DNA of 64,000 bases from contig JAGKXB010000003.1 in assembly GCA_021151485.1 (NCBI GenBank), positions 1 through 64,000 of the forward strand. The letters are read 5' to 3'. The notes beneath the pieces are model-generated. The model had not been told where the DNA came from and did no database searches. It saw nothing but the letters and a program-made list of their open reading frames with translations. Positions within the stretch are counted from its first letter, which is position 1. The number at the start of each line of letters is the position of its first letter. Below, piece by piece: positions 19,827 to 29,725 of this stretch. This stretch comes from Oxalobacteraceae bacterium (GTDB taxonomy: Bacteria > Pseudomonadota > Gammaproteobacteria > Burkholderiales > Burkholderiaceae_D). The translations under genes were made by a program, and so were the position numbers.

Positions 19827-21668
19827 TTATTGATGAACATGAAACTGCAACGCAGCCAAATTCGCATAAGTTCCGCCCAATGCGACCAAGGAAGCATGCG
19901 TGCCGGTTTCAACAATTTTTCCATCTTCCATTACGATAATGCGATCCGCTTTTTGTACGGTGGCTAAGCGATGCGCAATGATCAGTGTGGTGCGGCCTTG
20001 CATAGCGGCTTCTAATGCGCTTTGTACCAGGCGTTCAGATTCTGCATCCAGTGCGCTGGTTGCTTCATCAAGCAATAATAACGGAGGGTTTTTCAGCAAA
20101 GCACGCGCAATCGCGATGCGCTGGCGTTGTCCACCAGATAAACGCACGCCGCGCTCTCCCAAAAACGAATGATACGACTCTGGTAATTTTTCGATGAATT
20201 CATGCGCGGCAGCCATTTTGGCAACGGCGATGATTTCAGCATCAGTGGCATTTGGACGGCCATAACGGATGTTTTCCATCACGTTGGCAGAAAAAATCAT
20301 GGTGTCCTGTGGCACGATACCGATGGCATTGCGTAGGGTCTGCAAATCAAGTTGCCTGATATTGACGCCATCCAGCGTAATTTCGCCTTTTTGTGGATCG
20401 TAAAAGCGCAGCAATAATTGGAAGAGAGTGGTTTTGCCGGCACCGGATGAGCCAACGATGGCCACGGTTTCACCCGGTTGGATGATGAGCGACAAATCTG
20501 ATAATGCCGCTGATTCTGGGCGTGATGGATAACAGAAAGTGACGTTTTGCAGCGCTAATGCTGCGCCGCTGGAAACACGTGGTGGCAGTGTTAATGCATT
20601 TGCAGGTGTGGGAGAGTAGATGTCAGAGGATGTGGAGAGCAATTCCAGCAAGCGCTCCGTTGCACCGGCGGCACGTTGTACGTCACCCATGACTTCGGAT
20701 AAGGCACCAATCGCACCTGCCACGATAGCGGCGTATAAAATGAATTGTCCCAATTCGCCGCCCGTCATTTTCCCTTGAATTACAGCGTGCGCACCTAGCC
20801 ATAACACAAATACAATCGCACCAAATACGAGTAAAATCGCCAGCGCTGTCAATATCGAGCGAGCACGTATGCGCTGCAGAGCGGTTTGAAATGCGGCTTC
20901 TATGCTAGTGCCAAAGCGTTGTGTTTCAATTTCTTCATGGGTAAATGCTTGTACAGTTGGCATGGCATTCAGAATTTCGCCTGCCATGGCGGACGCATCG
21001 GCAACCCGATCTTGCGAGTCGCGGGATAATTTCCGTACCCGGCGACCAAACATCACGATAGGGATTACCACTGCTGCCAACATGAAGATGATAATGGCGG
21101 ATAGTTTTGCACTGGTGATGAACAACATCGCCATGCCGCCGACAAACAACAGCATATTGCGAAGCGCTAATGACAGACTGGTGCCAACGATGGCTTGAAT
21201 TAGCGTGGTGTCGGTAGTGAGGCGAGATAAGACTGCGCCAGTTTGCATAGTTTCAAAAAATTGCGGGCTTTGGCGCAGCACATGGGCGTATACGGCATTG
21301 CGTACGTCAGCGGTAATGCGTTCACCCAGCCATGACACGGTGTAAAAACGTGCTGCGGTTGCCACCGCTAATATGCTGGCAACGCCAAATAAAGCGAAGA
21401 AATACAGATCGATATGTTGGCTGCTTTGATTGCCTGTGGCGCCAAAACCTAAATCGATCATTTGTTTGAACGCATAAGGAATCGCCAAGGTTGAGCTAGC
21501 AGCAACGATTAATGCAATGCCAGCGAGGATGAATTGGGAGCGATAAGGCGCTAAAAAAGGCAGTAAACCTTTGAGGATGGCAAGGCTGCTTTTTTTCGGT
21601 TCGGGTGAGGCGGATGTTGATAGTGTTGATGCTGCCGTTGGTGGCATCGAAGTGGAAGAACGTCTCAT
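19827..21668 (-). CDS. MsbA-like ABC exporter (permease fused to ATPase)
   Basis: A 613-residue half-transporter that would work as a homodimer in the inner membrane. Residues about 30-330 hold six transmembrane segments. The ATPase half has Walker [11 protein letters not shown]-loop VPQDTMIF, signature [12 protein letters not shown] and Walker [14 protein letters not shown] take ATG 21668. The frame continues to a TTG at 21713, but those 15 extra residues are atypical, and the ribosome site before the ATG is weak. The substrate is unknown; lipid-A-core flippase MsbA and the related 'MsbA-rel' exporters are both possible. Confidence 0.88.
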   Translation of the reverse strand: MRRSSTSMPPTAASTLSTSASPEPKKSSLAILKGLLPFLAPYRSQFILAGIALIVAASSTLAIPYAFKQMIDLGFGATGNQSSQHIDLYFFALFGVASILAVATAARFYTVSWLGERITADVRNAVYAHVLRQSPQFFETMQTGAVLSRLTTDTTLIQAIVGTSLSLALRNMLLFVGGMAMLFITSAKLSAIIIFMLAAVVIPIVMFGRRVRKLSRDSQDRVADASAMAGEILNAMPTVQAFTHEEIETQRFGTSIEAAFQTALQRIRARSILTALAILLVFGAIVFVLWLGAHAVIQGKMTGGELGQFILYAAIVAGAIGALSEVMGDVQRAAGATERLLELLSTSSDIYSPTPANALTLPPRVSSGAALALQNVTFCYPSRPESAALSDLSLIIQPGETVAIVGSSGAGKTTLFQLLLRFYDPQKGEITLDGVNIRQLDLQTLRNAIGIVPQDTMIFSANVMENIRYGRPNATDAEIIAVAKMAAAHEFIEKLPESYHSFLGERGVRLSGGQRQRIAIARALLKNPPLLLLDEATSALDAESERLVQSALEAAMQGRTTLIIAHRLATVQKADRIIVMEDGKIVETGTHASLVALGGTYANLAALQFHVHQ

Positions 21669-21783
21669 TTTACTTTGTGTGTACTTTTTGTTTTTTGCTT
21701 GGAAATAAAGCAATTAAATTAATTCATGGAATTCATAGAATTCATGAAATTCATAGATTTTTTAGAGGAGCAATCATACCACT

Positions 21784-22497
21784 ATGAGTAGCAAATTAAG
21801 CTTAGATCGTATTCTGCAATCACAGGGTGTTGGTACCAGAAAATGGTGCCGTGAATTAATCAGCGATGGCGAAGTGCAGATTGATGGTGTTGTTGTTGAT
21901 GATTACCGCCTCATGTTTGAAACAAATGGTTTGGTGTTTACCTTGTTTGATGAGGAATGGGTTTATCGCAAGCATTTATATCTTGCTTTAAACAAGCCGT
22001 CTAATTTTGAATGCTCCAGAAAACCCAGCCATCACCCTGCTGTATTGACGCTGTTACCAGAAGAATTCTCGTGGCGCGAAGTCCAACCAGTTGGTCGCTT
22101 GGATCACGATACGACTGGCTTGTTATTACTGTCAGACGATGGCGCATTCATCCATGCGCAATCCTCCGCTAAGCGTCATGTGCCTAAAGTTTACGTTGCT
22201 ACCACACAAGATCCTGTCACCGATGAGTTGATCGCACAATTATTGGGCGGTGTGCAATTACACGACGAACCCGCCCCATTAGCCGCACTCGAATGCCGCA
22301 AACAAGGCGAACACCAACTAGAAATCGTGCTGGATCAGGGCAAATATCACCAAGTCAAACGCATGCTGGCAGCGGCTGGCAATCATTGCGCAGCACTGCG
22401 CCGTTCTGCCATTAATCAATTGACCTTGGAGTCTTTGGATTTGGAAGAGGGTGAATGGTGTTATTTGGATTCAGATCAACTGGGTTTATTGGGGTGA
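21784..22497 (+). CDS. rsuA: Ribosomal small-subunit pseudouridine synthase, RsuA family
   Basis: A 237-residue RsuA/RluB-type enzyme. The N-terminal S4 RNA-binding part (LDRILQSQGVGTRKWCRELI) is followed by the catalytic motif PVGRLDHDTTGLLLL, whose Asp attacks the uridine, and by the QGKYHQVKRMLAAAGNHC block. The family member RsuA modifies U516 of 16S rRNA. RluB/E/F-type 23S activity cannot be fully excluded, but the length and S4 position fit RsuA. It is divergent from the ABC exporter gene and convergent with dnaQ. Confidence 0.85.
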   Translation: MSSKLSLDRILQSQGVGTRKWCRELISDGEVQIDGVVVDDYRLMFETNGLVFTLFDEEWVYRKHLYLALNKPSNFECSRKPSHHPAVLTLLPEEFSWREVQPVGRLDHDTTGLLLLSDDGAFIHAQSSAKRHVPKVYVATTQDPVTDELIAQLLGGVQLHDEPAPLAALECRKQGEHQLEIVLDQGKYHQVKRMLAAAGNHCAALRRSAINQLTLESLDLEEGEWCYLDSDQLGLLG

Positions 22498-22508
22498 GTT
22501 TTTGTAAA

Positions 22509-23219
22509 TTAATTTTCAGTAATATGCCAAAGACAAGACCCTTTGCTTTCTTTATCTAAACCAGTTAGCAATGCAGCATGTGCGGCTAACTCTTGCTCGT
22601 TGGCAGGTAGTACGATGATGTCGGTAAACGTCATGTTTTGCGTTGTTTCTTCATTGCTTGCGGTTTGTTCTGTGACATCCGCATCAATGTTGATCAAGCT
22701 ATTTTGACCTCTGGTCATTGCTAAATACACATCTGCCAGCAATTCTGCATCCAATAAGGCGCCGTGTAGTTTGCGGTGTGCGTTTGATATGTCGTAGCGA
22801 TCGCATAAAGCATCCAGTGAGTTACGTTTGCCAGGATGCATTTCTTTGGCTTGTACTAAGGTATCGATGACGTTGGTGACGTCATCCGTGAAGTTGGGTA
22901 AATCTAATCGTTGGAATTCAGCATTCAGAAATCCCAAATCAAATGGGGCGTTGTGAATAATGATTTCAGCGCCGCGTATGTAATCACGGAATTCGGTCAG
23001 AATTTCGGCGAATTTGGGTTTGTCGCTAAGAAATTCAGTACTTAATCCATGAACTGCCAGCGCACCCTCTGAAGAGTCACGTTCTGGATTGATATAACGG
23101 TGAAAGTTGTTGCCGGTCAACTGGCGATTTTTTAATTCCACGCAACCGATTTCAATGATGCGGTCACCAGATTTTGGGTTTAAGCCAGTTGTTTCTGTAT
23201 CTAATACGATTTGGCGCAT
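22509..23219 (-). CDS. dnaQ: DNA polymerase III epsilon subunit (3'-5' proofreading exonuclease)
   Basis: A DEDDh exonuclease of 236 residues, the usual DnaQ length. Exo I is LDTETTGL, Exo II includes IIHNAPFDLGFLN and Exo III LHGALLDAELLADVY. I start at ATG 23219 (MRQIVLDTETTG), which is the family start; the 17 residues upstream in the open frame are hydrophobic and unlike DnaQ. It is the editing subunit of the replicative polymerase core. It runs convergent with rsuA. Confidence 0.95.
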   Translation of the reverse strand: MRQIVLDTETTGLNPKSGDRIIEIGCVELKNRQLTGNNFHRYINPERDSSEGALAVHGLSTEFLSDKPKFAEILTEFRDYIRGAEIIIHNAPFDLGFLNAEFQRLDLPNFTDDVTNVIDTLVQAKEMHPGKRNSLDALCDRYDISNAHRKLHGALLDAELLADVYLAMTRGQNSLINIDADVTEQTASNEETTQNMTFTDIIVLPANEQELAAHAALLTGLDKESKGSCLWHITEN

Positions 23220-23585
23220 GATCAAAGTAAATGTGGAGTAAGAAGTAATCAAAAACAAAAAAATAACCAAAATACAATTTTTATATGTAAATTTAGTTAA
23301 CGTAATTTAAACGTAATCCGAGTTTAGCAGTTGGCATAAAACATCGTAAAGTATTGTTTTTTATCAATAAATTACGCGAAAGCAATCGATTAATTTGTAA
23401 CTTTTCTTGACGTTTGGCGTTATTCAGGGCATCATCCGTCAGTTAAAATTTAGTAAAAAACCTAGTCAAAAACTCTAATAAAAAACTAGTAAAAAGCTTA
23501 GCTTGAATACATCGCATGCTTTTTTATATATCTCGTCTCGTATTTTAGCTTCTCGATCAATCGTAGTTAATAACACTGGAAACCC
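23220..23585. other. AT-rich intergenic region between dnaQ and mltD
   Basis: About 365 bases without a convincing gene separate the divergent dnaQ and mltD starts. It contains short A/T-rich near-repeats (CTAGTCAAAAA, CTAGTAAAAAG near 23460-23500) and a candidate mltD promoter at 23503-23530. I see no RNA gene. Confidence 0.5.
23503..23530 (+). promoter_or_regulatory. Candidate sigma70 promoter for mltD
   Basis: TTGAAT, 16 bases, then TATATA, about 50 bases ahead of the mltD start. The match is moderate in an AT-rich stretch, so chance occurrence is possible. Confidence 0.3.
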
Positions 23586-25160
23586 ATGCAACAAATAAAA
23601 TTGCGGTATGTAGCATTGGCTATCTTATTTCCTTTTGCTATTGCCATCCCACGTTTTTCGCAAGCCAATGACATCGCGCTTCCCATTTTTTCGGCCAATA
23701 CAAAAATAGTACCATCTGGCAATATGAGTGAAACGGGGGCGGTAACCAGCTTCAATATCAATCCTAATAATAAAACATCTTCTAGCAATGAGTTGGAGTT
23801 AAGGCTGACCACTAATGGTTTGGCTAATATGCCACCTTTGCCGCCAATTTCTGCAGTGCCTCAGATACCTCTTATCCCAGAGGTGGATGTGTGGGGGCGT
23901 ATACGCAATGGTTTTGGTATCCCTGATTTGGATAACCCCTTAGTTGCTAATCAGTTGGCCTGGTATAGCGCTCGGCCTGATTATATTCAACGTACTACTA
24001 CGCGTGCCTCACGTTACTTGTTCCATGTGGTGCAGGAGCTGGAAAAGCGCAATATGCCTATGGAGTTGGCTTTATTGCCGTTTATTGAATCAGCGTTTAA
24101 TCCGCAGGCGTTTTCAAGTGCCAAGGCTGCGGGTATGTGGCAATTTATTCCATCTACCGGGCGTGATTTTAATTTAAAGCAAAACATGTTTAAGGACGAG
24201 CGTCGTGGTGTATTGACCTCGACGGATGCCGCTTTAAATTATTTGCAAAAATTGTATGGCATGTTTGGAGATTGGCAATTAGCCTTGGCCGCTTACAACT
24301 GGGGTGAGGGCTCGGTACAGCGTGCGATCAAAAAAAACCAAGCTGCGGGTAAGCCAATTGATTTTAATAGTCTGTCACCATTGATGCCTGCAGAAACACG
24401 CAATTATGTGCCTAAATTGCAAGCTGTTAAGAACATCATTGCGCATCCAGCAGAATATGGAATTGCGTTGCCAAAAGTAAATAATCAGCCATATTTCACG
24501 GCAGTAAACAAAACGCGTGACATTGATGTCAAAGTTGCTGCGCAGTTGGCCGAATTATCGATTGATGAATTTAAGGCGCTTAATCCACAATTTAATCGCC
24601 CTGTCATTATCGGCGGCGCTAAAACGCAAATTCTGTTGCCTCCAGAAAATGCTGATAAATTTAAATTTAATTTGGAGCAGTGGGGACATGCCTTGTCTTC
24701 CTGGACGACGCATACCATCACTAATACGCGTGAACGTATCGAAACCCTTGCGGCGAAATTTAGAACTACGCCAGCTGTAATTCGCGAAGTGAATCACATT
24801 CCTGCAAAAATGCGTTTGAAAGTCGGTTCCACTATTTTGGTTCCCAAAAACAACACAACAGAAAAAGACATCGCGCCAGAACTTGCGGATAATGCCACGC
24901 TCGCTGTCGAGCCAGATTTGCCTCCTAGCAAACGTATTTACGTCAAAGTAGGAAAACGTGACAGCCTGGCGTCAATCGGACAGCGATATAAAGTTAGTGT
25001 TGCGCAAATTCGTTCTTGGAATAGTTTGCGTAGTAATAGCGTCACTAAAGGGCAACGTTTGCAGTTGCACGTGCCTTATAAGCTGGCCTCTACCAAAAAA
25101 GGGCGCAAATTGGTCGCGCATAAAACACATTTAGATAGAATGAAGTTGGCTCAAAATTAA
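23586..25160 (+). CDS. mltD: Membrane-bound lytic murein transglycosylase D with LysM domains
   Basis: Cleaves peptidoglycan glycan strands, leaving anhydro-muropeptides. The 524-residue protein begins with an export signal (about 1-27). The SLT core has the catalytic glutamate in LPFIESAFNPQA followed by AAGMWQFIPSTGR and AAYNWGEGSV. Two LysM-like modules follow at about 390-430 and 455-500, binding glycan. No lipobox cysteine is evident at the end of the signal, unlike E. coli MltD. GGAAACCC precedes the start. Confidence 0.93.
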   Translation: MQQIKLRYVALAILFPFAIAIPRFSQANDIALPIFSANTKIVPSGNMSETGAVTSFNINPNNKTSSSNELELRLTTNGLANMPPLPPISAVPQIPLIPEVDVWGRIRNGFGIPDLDNPLVANQLAWYSARPDYIQRTTTRASRYLFHVVQELEKRNMPMELALLPFIESAFNPQAFSSAKAAGMWQFIPSTGRDFNLKQNMFKDERRGVLTSTDAALNYLQKLYGMFGDWQLALAAYNWGEGSVQRAIKKNQAAGKPIDFNSLSPLMPAETRNYVPKLQAVKNIIAHPAEYGIALPKVNNQPYFTAVNKTRDIDVKVAAQLAELSIDEFKALNPQFNRPVIIGGAKTQILLPPENADKFKFNLEQWGHALSSWTTHTITNTRERIETLAAKFRTTPAVIREVNHIPAKMRLKVGSTILVPKNNTTEKDIAPELADNATLAVEPDLPPSKRIYVKVGKRDSLASIGQRYKVSVAQIRSWNSLRSNSVTKGQRLQLHVPYKLASTKKGRKLVAHKTHLDRMKLAQN

Positions 25161-25189
25161 GTCTTATAGCTTTGGTGTGAGCGTTATTT

Positions 25190-25582
25190 ATGCTACAGCT
25201 ATCAACATTTTTGCTAATTAAATTGTTAATTACTTTGAAAAAATCTGTGAAACGTTCTTTAAATTTCAAAACTTATCTTGTTTTATGTGCGTTCACGGTG
25301 GTGTCGAATGTGGCAATGTCTAACGTCGATTTACCTAGGGTAAAAAATTGCATGTCTTGTCATACTGTTAATCGTAAATTGATTGGCCCTGCTTTTAAAG
25401 ATGTTGCGACAAAATATGCTAATCATCCCAATCAAAAAGAAATCGAAGATCAGCTTGTTCAAAAGGTCATGAAAGGTGGTAGTGGTGCATGGGGGGTAGT
25501 TCCTATGCCAGCAAACACGCAAGTCAATGAAAAAGAAGCACGCTTATTAGTAAAGTGGATCTTATCCTTAAAAAAATCCTAA
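25190..25582 (+). CDS. Small class I cytochrome c (c551/c552 type)
   Basis: A 130-residue periplasmic haem protein. The haem motif is CMSCH and the distal methionine lies in VPMPAN. A basic then hydrophobic N-terminus directs export. The translation start is uncertain: ATG 25190 gives an unusually long pre-sequence, and TTG 25235 (LKKSVKRS) would leave a more typical signal peptide. Such cytochromes pass electrons to terminal oxidases or reductases. It follows mltD by 29 bases but is functionally unrelated to it. Confidence 0.85.
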   Translation: MLQLSTFLLIKLLITLKKSVKRSLNFKTYLVLCAFTVVSNVAMSNVDLPRVKNCMSCHTVNRKLIGPAFKDVATKYANHPNQKEIEDQLVQKVMKGGSGAWGVVPMPANTQVNEKEARLLVKWILSLKKS

Positions 25583-25746
25583 GTAGGTTTTTAGTTCAGA
25601 TTCGTAGTTTAAGTTCGTAGTTCAGGTTTTTAGTTTTTGGTTTTTCTTATCTTCTTAACCCCTATTTTTTAACTAGCTTGCAAATCCATTTTGGCTGAGG
25701 ATGTTTGAAAGCTTGGTGTGATTCGAGCGATTTTGTGAGTCACACC

Positions 25747-27474
25747 ATGTCTGAAACTTCTCATACTACTCATACTTTATTTTCTGATTTGAATCTCGGT
25801 GAGCCACTTGTACGCGCTTTGCGTGAGGTCGGTTATGAGTCGCCGTCCCCGATTCAAGCTGCAACGATTCCTGTATTGTTGGCTAATCGTGATGTACTTG
25901 GCCAGGCGCAAACCGGTACCGGTAAAACAGCGGCATTTGCTCTGCCAATTCTTTCTCGTATTGACGTCAAACAAAATATGCCGCAGGCATTGGTATTGGC
26001 TCCCACGCGTGAATTGGCGATTCAAGTGGCAGAAGCATTTCAGCGTTATGCCGCGCATATTCCTGGTTTTCATGTCATGTCTATTTATGGTGGGCAAAGC
26101 TATGGTGTGCAACTAAGCGCTTTGCGTCGTGGTGTGCATGTGGTGGTGGGTACGCCTGGTCGTGTGATCGATCATCTGGATAAGGGGTCGCTGGACTTGT
26201 CGCAACTAAAAATGTTGGTGCTTGATGAGGCTGACGAAATGTTGCGCATGGGGTTTATCGATGATGTAGAGCGCATCTTGCAAGAAACACCAGAAACACG
26301 CCAAACCGCTTTGTTTTCCGCCACGATGCCTTCTGCTATTAAACGGATTGCGCAAACCTATTTGCGGAAACCAGCAGAAATCACGATTGCTTCCAAAACA
26401 GGTACTGCTGATAATATCAGACAGCGTTATTGGACGGTCAGTGGTTTGCACAAATTAGATGCGTTGACTCGCATTTTGGAGGCGGAAACTTTTGATGGCA
26501 TGATCATTTTTTCACGTACCAAGTTGGGTACAGAAGAGCTGGCAAGCAAGTTACAAGCGCGCGGTTTTTCTGCTGCTGCGATTAATGGTGATATCCAGCA
26601 GCAACAACGAGAGCGTACCATCGCGCAGCTGAAAGATGGTGAGATTGATATTTTGGTCGCAACTGATGTCGCAGCGCGTGGCTTGGATGTGGACCGGATT
26701 AGTCATGTTATTAATTATGACGTGCCTTACGATCCAGAAAGCTACACCCATAGAATTGGTCGTACCGGTCGAGCTGGACGTAGTGGAGAGGCAATTTTGT
26801 TCATTACTCCACGTGAAAAAAATTTGCTTAAAGTCATTGAGCGCGCGACTCGCCAACCGATTGTGCCGTTGGAATTGCCCAGTATTCAAACAGTGAATAA
26901 TGTGCGTATTGCGAAGTTTAAAGATCAAATTAGTACTACGTTGGCCACTGGTGGATTGGATGTGTTTGCATCATTGATAGAAGAGTATGAGCGTGAGCAC
27001 AACATTCCTGCGATTGAAATCGCTGCTGCGTTGGCAAAAATGGCACGTGGTGGGACGCCATTATTGTTAGAGAAAAAGCCGCGCGAAGAAAAAAGTAAAG
27101 AAGATAAGCAAATTACACAATCCGTGTCTGCTAATCGGCCTTTTGCCCGCTCCGTTTCTAATAGTGTTAATAATTCCGGAATGCGAACTTATCGAATTGA
27201 AGTTGGCCATACACATGGTGTCAAACCTGGGAATATTGTGGGTGCAATTGCTAACGAAATTGGATTGAATGCAAAAAATATTGGTCGTATTGGTATTCAT
27301 GATGATTACAGCCTGTTGGATTTGCCAGCGGACCTGCCAAAATCGCTTTTGGATCATTTAAAAACCGTGTGGGTGGCAGGGCAGCAATTACGTATCAGTT
27401 GCAATGGCGTAGGTGATGAGCGCCAATCAAAATCCAAGCCATATCGCAAGGGCGGTAAGCGCGGTGAAAAATAA
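25747..27474 (+). CDS. deaD: DEAD-box ATP-dependent RNA helicase (DeaD/CsdA type)
   Basis: A 575-residue helicase with Q-motif PSPIQAATIP, Walker A AQTGTGKTA, PTRELA, DEAD box (VLDEADEML), SAT, ARGLD and HRIGRTGRAGR. The C-terminal region (about 480-555) has the RNA-binding DbpA-like fold with GHTHGVKPGNIVGAI. This is the layout of CsdA/DeaD, which acts in ribosome assembly and cold adaptation. I use ATG 25747 (MSETSH); the frame opens earlier at a TTG. The 160-base leader is low-complexity and AT-rich. Confidence 0.92.
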   Translation: MSETSHTTHTLFSDLNLGEPLVRALREVGYESPSPIQAATIPVLLANRDVLGQAQTGTGKTAAFALPILSRIDVKQNMPQALVLAPTRELAIQVAEAFQRYAAHIPGFHVMSIYGGQSYGVQLSALRRGVHVVVGTPGRVIDHLDKGSLDLSQLKMLVLDEADEMLRMGFIDDVERILQETPETRQTALFSATMPSAIKRIAQTYLRKPAEITIASKTGTADNIRQRYWTVSGLHKLDALTRILEAETFDGMIIFSRTKLGTEELASKLQARGFSAAAINGDIQQQQRERTIAQLKDGEIDILVATDVAARGLDVDRISHVINYDVPYDPESYTHRIGRTGRAGRSGEAILFITPREKNLLKVIERATRQPIVPLELPSIQTVNNVRIAKFKDQISTTLATGGLDVFASLIEEYEREHNIPAIEIAAALAKMARGGTPLLLEKKPREEKSKEDKQITQSVSANRPFARSVSNSVNNSGMRTYRIEVGHTHGVKPGNIVGAIANEIGLNAKNIGRIGIHDDYSLLDLPADLPKSLLDHLKTVWVAGQQLRISCNGVGDERQSKSKPYRKGGKRGEK

Positions 27475-27507
27475 ATTGGTTTGATCTTAAAAGGATCGAA
27501 AAGCTTG

Positions 27508-27537
27508 TTTACAAGAGGTGTGGTTTATTGCTACAAT
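27508..27537 (+). promoter_or_regulatory. Sigma70 promoter of the tRNA cluster
   Basis: TTTACA, 18 bases, then TACAAT, with the predicted start a few bases before tRNA-Ala at 27554. The position and quality fit a strong stable-RNA promoter. Confidence 0.55.
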
Positions 27538-27553
27538 CTTGCCTCTCGCATAA

Positions 27554-27629
<76 letters not shown>

Positions 27630-27701
27630 GTAAGTTCCATTTTGTATTAGTGGATTGCGTTGCGAAAAGTTGTATAGCGGCAGGTTTCACTGTAGTTCAT
27701 G

Positions 27702-27777
27702 GTCCCCATCGTCTAGAGGCCTAGGACATCACCCTTTCACGGTGAGTACAGGGGTTCGAATCCCCTTGGGGACGCCA
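27702..27777 (+). tRNA. tRNA-Glu (anticodon TTC), copy 1
   Basis: 76 bases with encoded CCA. The acceptor stem is GTCCCC/GGGGAC. The anticodon stem TCACC/GGTGA holds the loop CTTTCAC with anticodon TTC. The T-arm AGGGGTTCGAATCCCCT is intact. Confidence 0.97.
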
Positions 27778-27837
27778 AGAATGGCGTTGTTGTGTTGCTG
27801 AATTACTGTTTTCGCTTATATACATAGACCGATTATT

Positions 27838-27913
27838 GTCTCCATCGTCTAGAGGCCTAGGACATCACCCTTTCACGGTGAGTACAGGGGTTCGAATCCC
27901 CTTGGAGACGCCA
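27838..27913 (+). tRNA. tRNA-Glu (anticodon TTC), copy 2
   Basis: Identical to copy 1 except for a paired change in the acceptor stem (GTCTCC/GGAGAC instead of GTCCCC/GGGGAC). Base pair 4:69 changes from C:G to U:A, so folding is kept. CCA is encoded. The spacer between the two copies is 60 bases. Confidence 0.97.
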
Positions 27914-27916
27914 TAT

Positions 27917-27944
27917 AAAAAACCACGCTAACGCGTGGTTTTTT
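27917..27944. terminator. Rho-independent terminator after the tRNA cluster
   Basis: The stem CCACGC/GCGTGG with loop TAAC is flanked by six A's and six T's, so it can end the tRNA transcript on the plus strand and the marC-like gene on the minus strand. Confidence 0.85.
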
Positions 27945-27971
27945 GCTTTGATTCTTTGTGTTTTTATATTG

Positions 27972-28631
27972 TTAAGTGCCGGCCATGAAGGTCCGTACGC
28001 CTGATCCTATAAATTGTACGCCGATACAAACAAGCAAAAATCCCATCAAGCGTCCCAATGCATCCATGCCTTCTCTGCCGATCAATCTTGATGCGAATTG
28101 AGCGGAGCGCAAAGTGAGCCACATGACGATGCAAGTGAGAAAAATACTGAGAAGTGCACCGCCATATGCCAGTATTTCTTTTACATTATTATTAATTTCG
28201 GCAATTTCAGTTGAAATCCCTATTACCACAGCAATCGAACCAGGGCCGCTAATACTGGGTAGTGCGAGTGGGAAAAAGGCAATTTCACCTTTGGTGTGAT
28301 GTGCTGCCGAATGTTCGTTGTTGCTTTGAAAAAGCATGCGGTAACCTAGTATGGCAACTGTTACGCCACCAGCAATCCGTAGCGCACCGTAGGAAATACC
28401 AAATCCCTGCAAAATAAAAACACCGGCGAATAGGCTGACTGTCAGAATCGCAAAAGCATAAACACAAGCTTTGCGTGCTTGTTGATTCCGTTTAGATTCC
28501 TCCATATTCGTTGTCAAAGACAAAAACAAAGGGATTTTTGACAGCGGATTAGTAATGGTCAGTAAACTGACCAGACTGCCTAAAAAGAACGAAACGAAAG
28601 TTTTGTGGATTAAGCTTGTCAATAAATCCAT
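27972..28631 (-). CDS. MarC-family integral membrane protein
   Basis: A 219-residue membrane protein with about six hydrophobic segments. It carries the MarC hallmarks NPLSKIPLFLSLT near the N-terminus and LPSISGPGSIAVVIG in the middle. MarC/UPF0056 proteins have no settled function; an old link to antibiotic resistance was withdrawn. It stands alone, divergent from nothing close, and its 3' end shares the terminator of the tRNA cluster. Confidence 0.88.
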   Translation of the reverse strand: MDLLTSLIHKTFVSFFLGSLVSLLTITNPLSKIPLFLSLTTNMEESKRNQQARKACVYAFAILTVSLFAGVFILQGFGISYGALRIAGGVTVAILGYRMLFQSNNEHSAAHHTKGEIAFFPLALPSISGPGSIAVVIGISTEIAEINNNVKEILAYGGALLSIFLTCIVMWLTLRSAQFASRLIGREGMDALGRLMGFLLVCIGVQFIGSGVRTFMAGT

Positions 28632-28732
28632 TTTTTGTTCCTCATTTATGTAATGAACTATTTTGTACTGTACTCGTTTTCATGGAAGTATGGATTAGAT
28701 GAGGTTTTTTCAATTTTTAAGTTTCTAAATTT

Positions 28733-29587
28733 TTAACTTCTTTTTTCATTCTTGATTTCTTGCAAAATCGTCGTTGAGATTTCTTCAATTGATTTTGTTG
28801 TGGAAGATAACCAGCGTATGCCTTCACGTTTCATCATGCGTTCTGCTTCATTAATTTCATAACGACAGTTTTCAATCGAGGCGTATTTGCTGCCTGGTAA
28901 CCGTTCATTGCGAATTTCCGATAGGCGTTCTGCTGCGATGCTGAGGCCGAAAATTTTATTTTTATACGGTGGTAATGAAGAGGGCAGTTTGCCGCGTTCG
29001 AAATCATCAGGAATTAATGGATAGTTAGCTGCTTTGATGCCATATTGCATGGCTAAATACAAGCTGGTGGGCGTTTTTCCCGAGCGGGAAACACCGACCA
29101 AAATCACATCAGCAGTTGATAAGTTTTTGTGCGATTGGCCGTCATCATGCGCCAATGAAAAATTAATCGCTTCAATCCGATTTTTATAAGCTTCGCTATC
29201 CACGATGTTGTGCGAGCGTCCTACCGTATGCGTAGATTTGACTTCCAGTTCTTTTTCCAGTGGATCAACAAAAGTTTGGATCAAGTCCATATACATGCTT
29301 TGGGAGCGTCGGACTACGCTGGATAACTCACTTTTGACCAGAGTAGAAAACACAATCGGCCGTTTACCGCTAATGGTAAATGTATCGTTGATCTTGCGTA
29401 CTGCATCGTGCGCTTTGGTAATGGTGTCGATAAAAGGCAGGCGGACTTTTTGGAAACTCAAGTCGAATTGGCTTAACACGGCATTGCCAAAAGTTTCAGC
29501 CGTAATTCCTGTTCCATCCGATACAAAAAAAACGGTAGGAGCGGCAGTAGCGATGGAGGAGAAATGCTCGGGGTTGTGATTTTGCAT
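28733..29587 (-). CDS. ppsR: PEP synthase regulatory protein (bifunctional kinase/pyrophosphorylase)
   Basis: Switches PEP synthase off and on by ADP-dependent phosphorylation of a threonine and by phosphate-dependent dephosphorylation (DUF299 family). At 284 residues it shows the P-loop-like GVSRSGKTPTSLYLA and N-terminal FFVSDGTGITAET. The gene is divergent from ppsA, its target, with about 140 bases between the starts, which strongly supports the assignment. Confidence 0.94.
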   Translation of the reverse strand: MQNHNPEHFSSIATAAPTVFFVSDGTGITAETFGNAVLSQFDLSFQKVRLPFIDTITKAHDAVRKINDTFTISGKRPIVFSTLVKSELSSVVRRSQSMYMDLIQTFVDPLEKELEVKSTHTVGRSHNIVDSEAYKNRIEAINFSLAHDDGQSHKNLSTADVILVGVSRSGKTPTSLYLAMQYGIKAANYPLIPDDFERGKLPSSLPPYKNKIFGLSIAAERLSEIRNERLPGSKYASIENCRYEINEAERMMKREGIRWLSSTTKSIEEISTTILQEIKNEKRS

Positions 29588-29725
29588 GATGGTGTCGATA
29601 GAGTGACTGGTATAAAATGGCGCTCGATAAAAGATATTGTCTGCACTGAATTAAAAATAACAAAAAAACAATAAAGTGTGGCGTGAAAACTACCAAGATT
29701 TCTCATTATAAAACTAGAGGTTATT

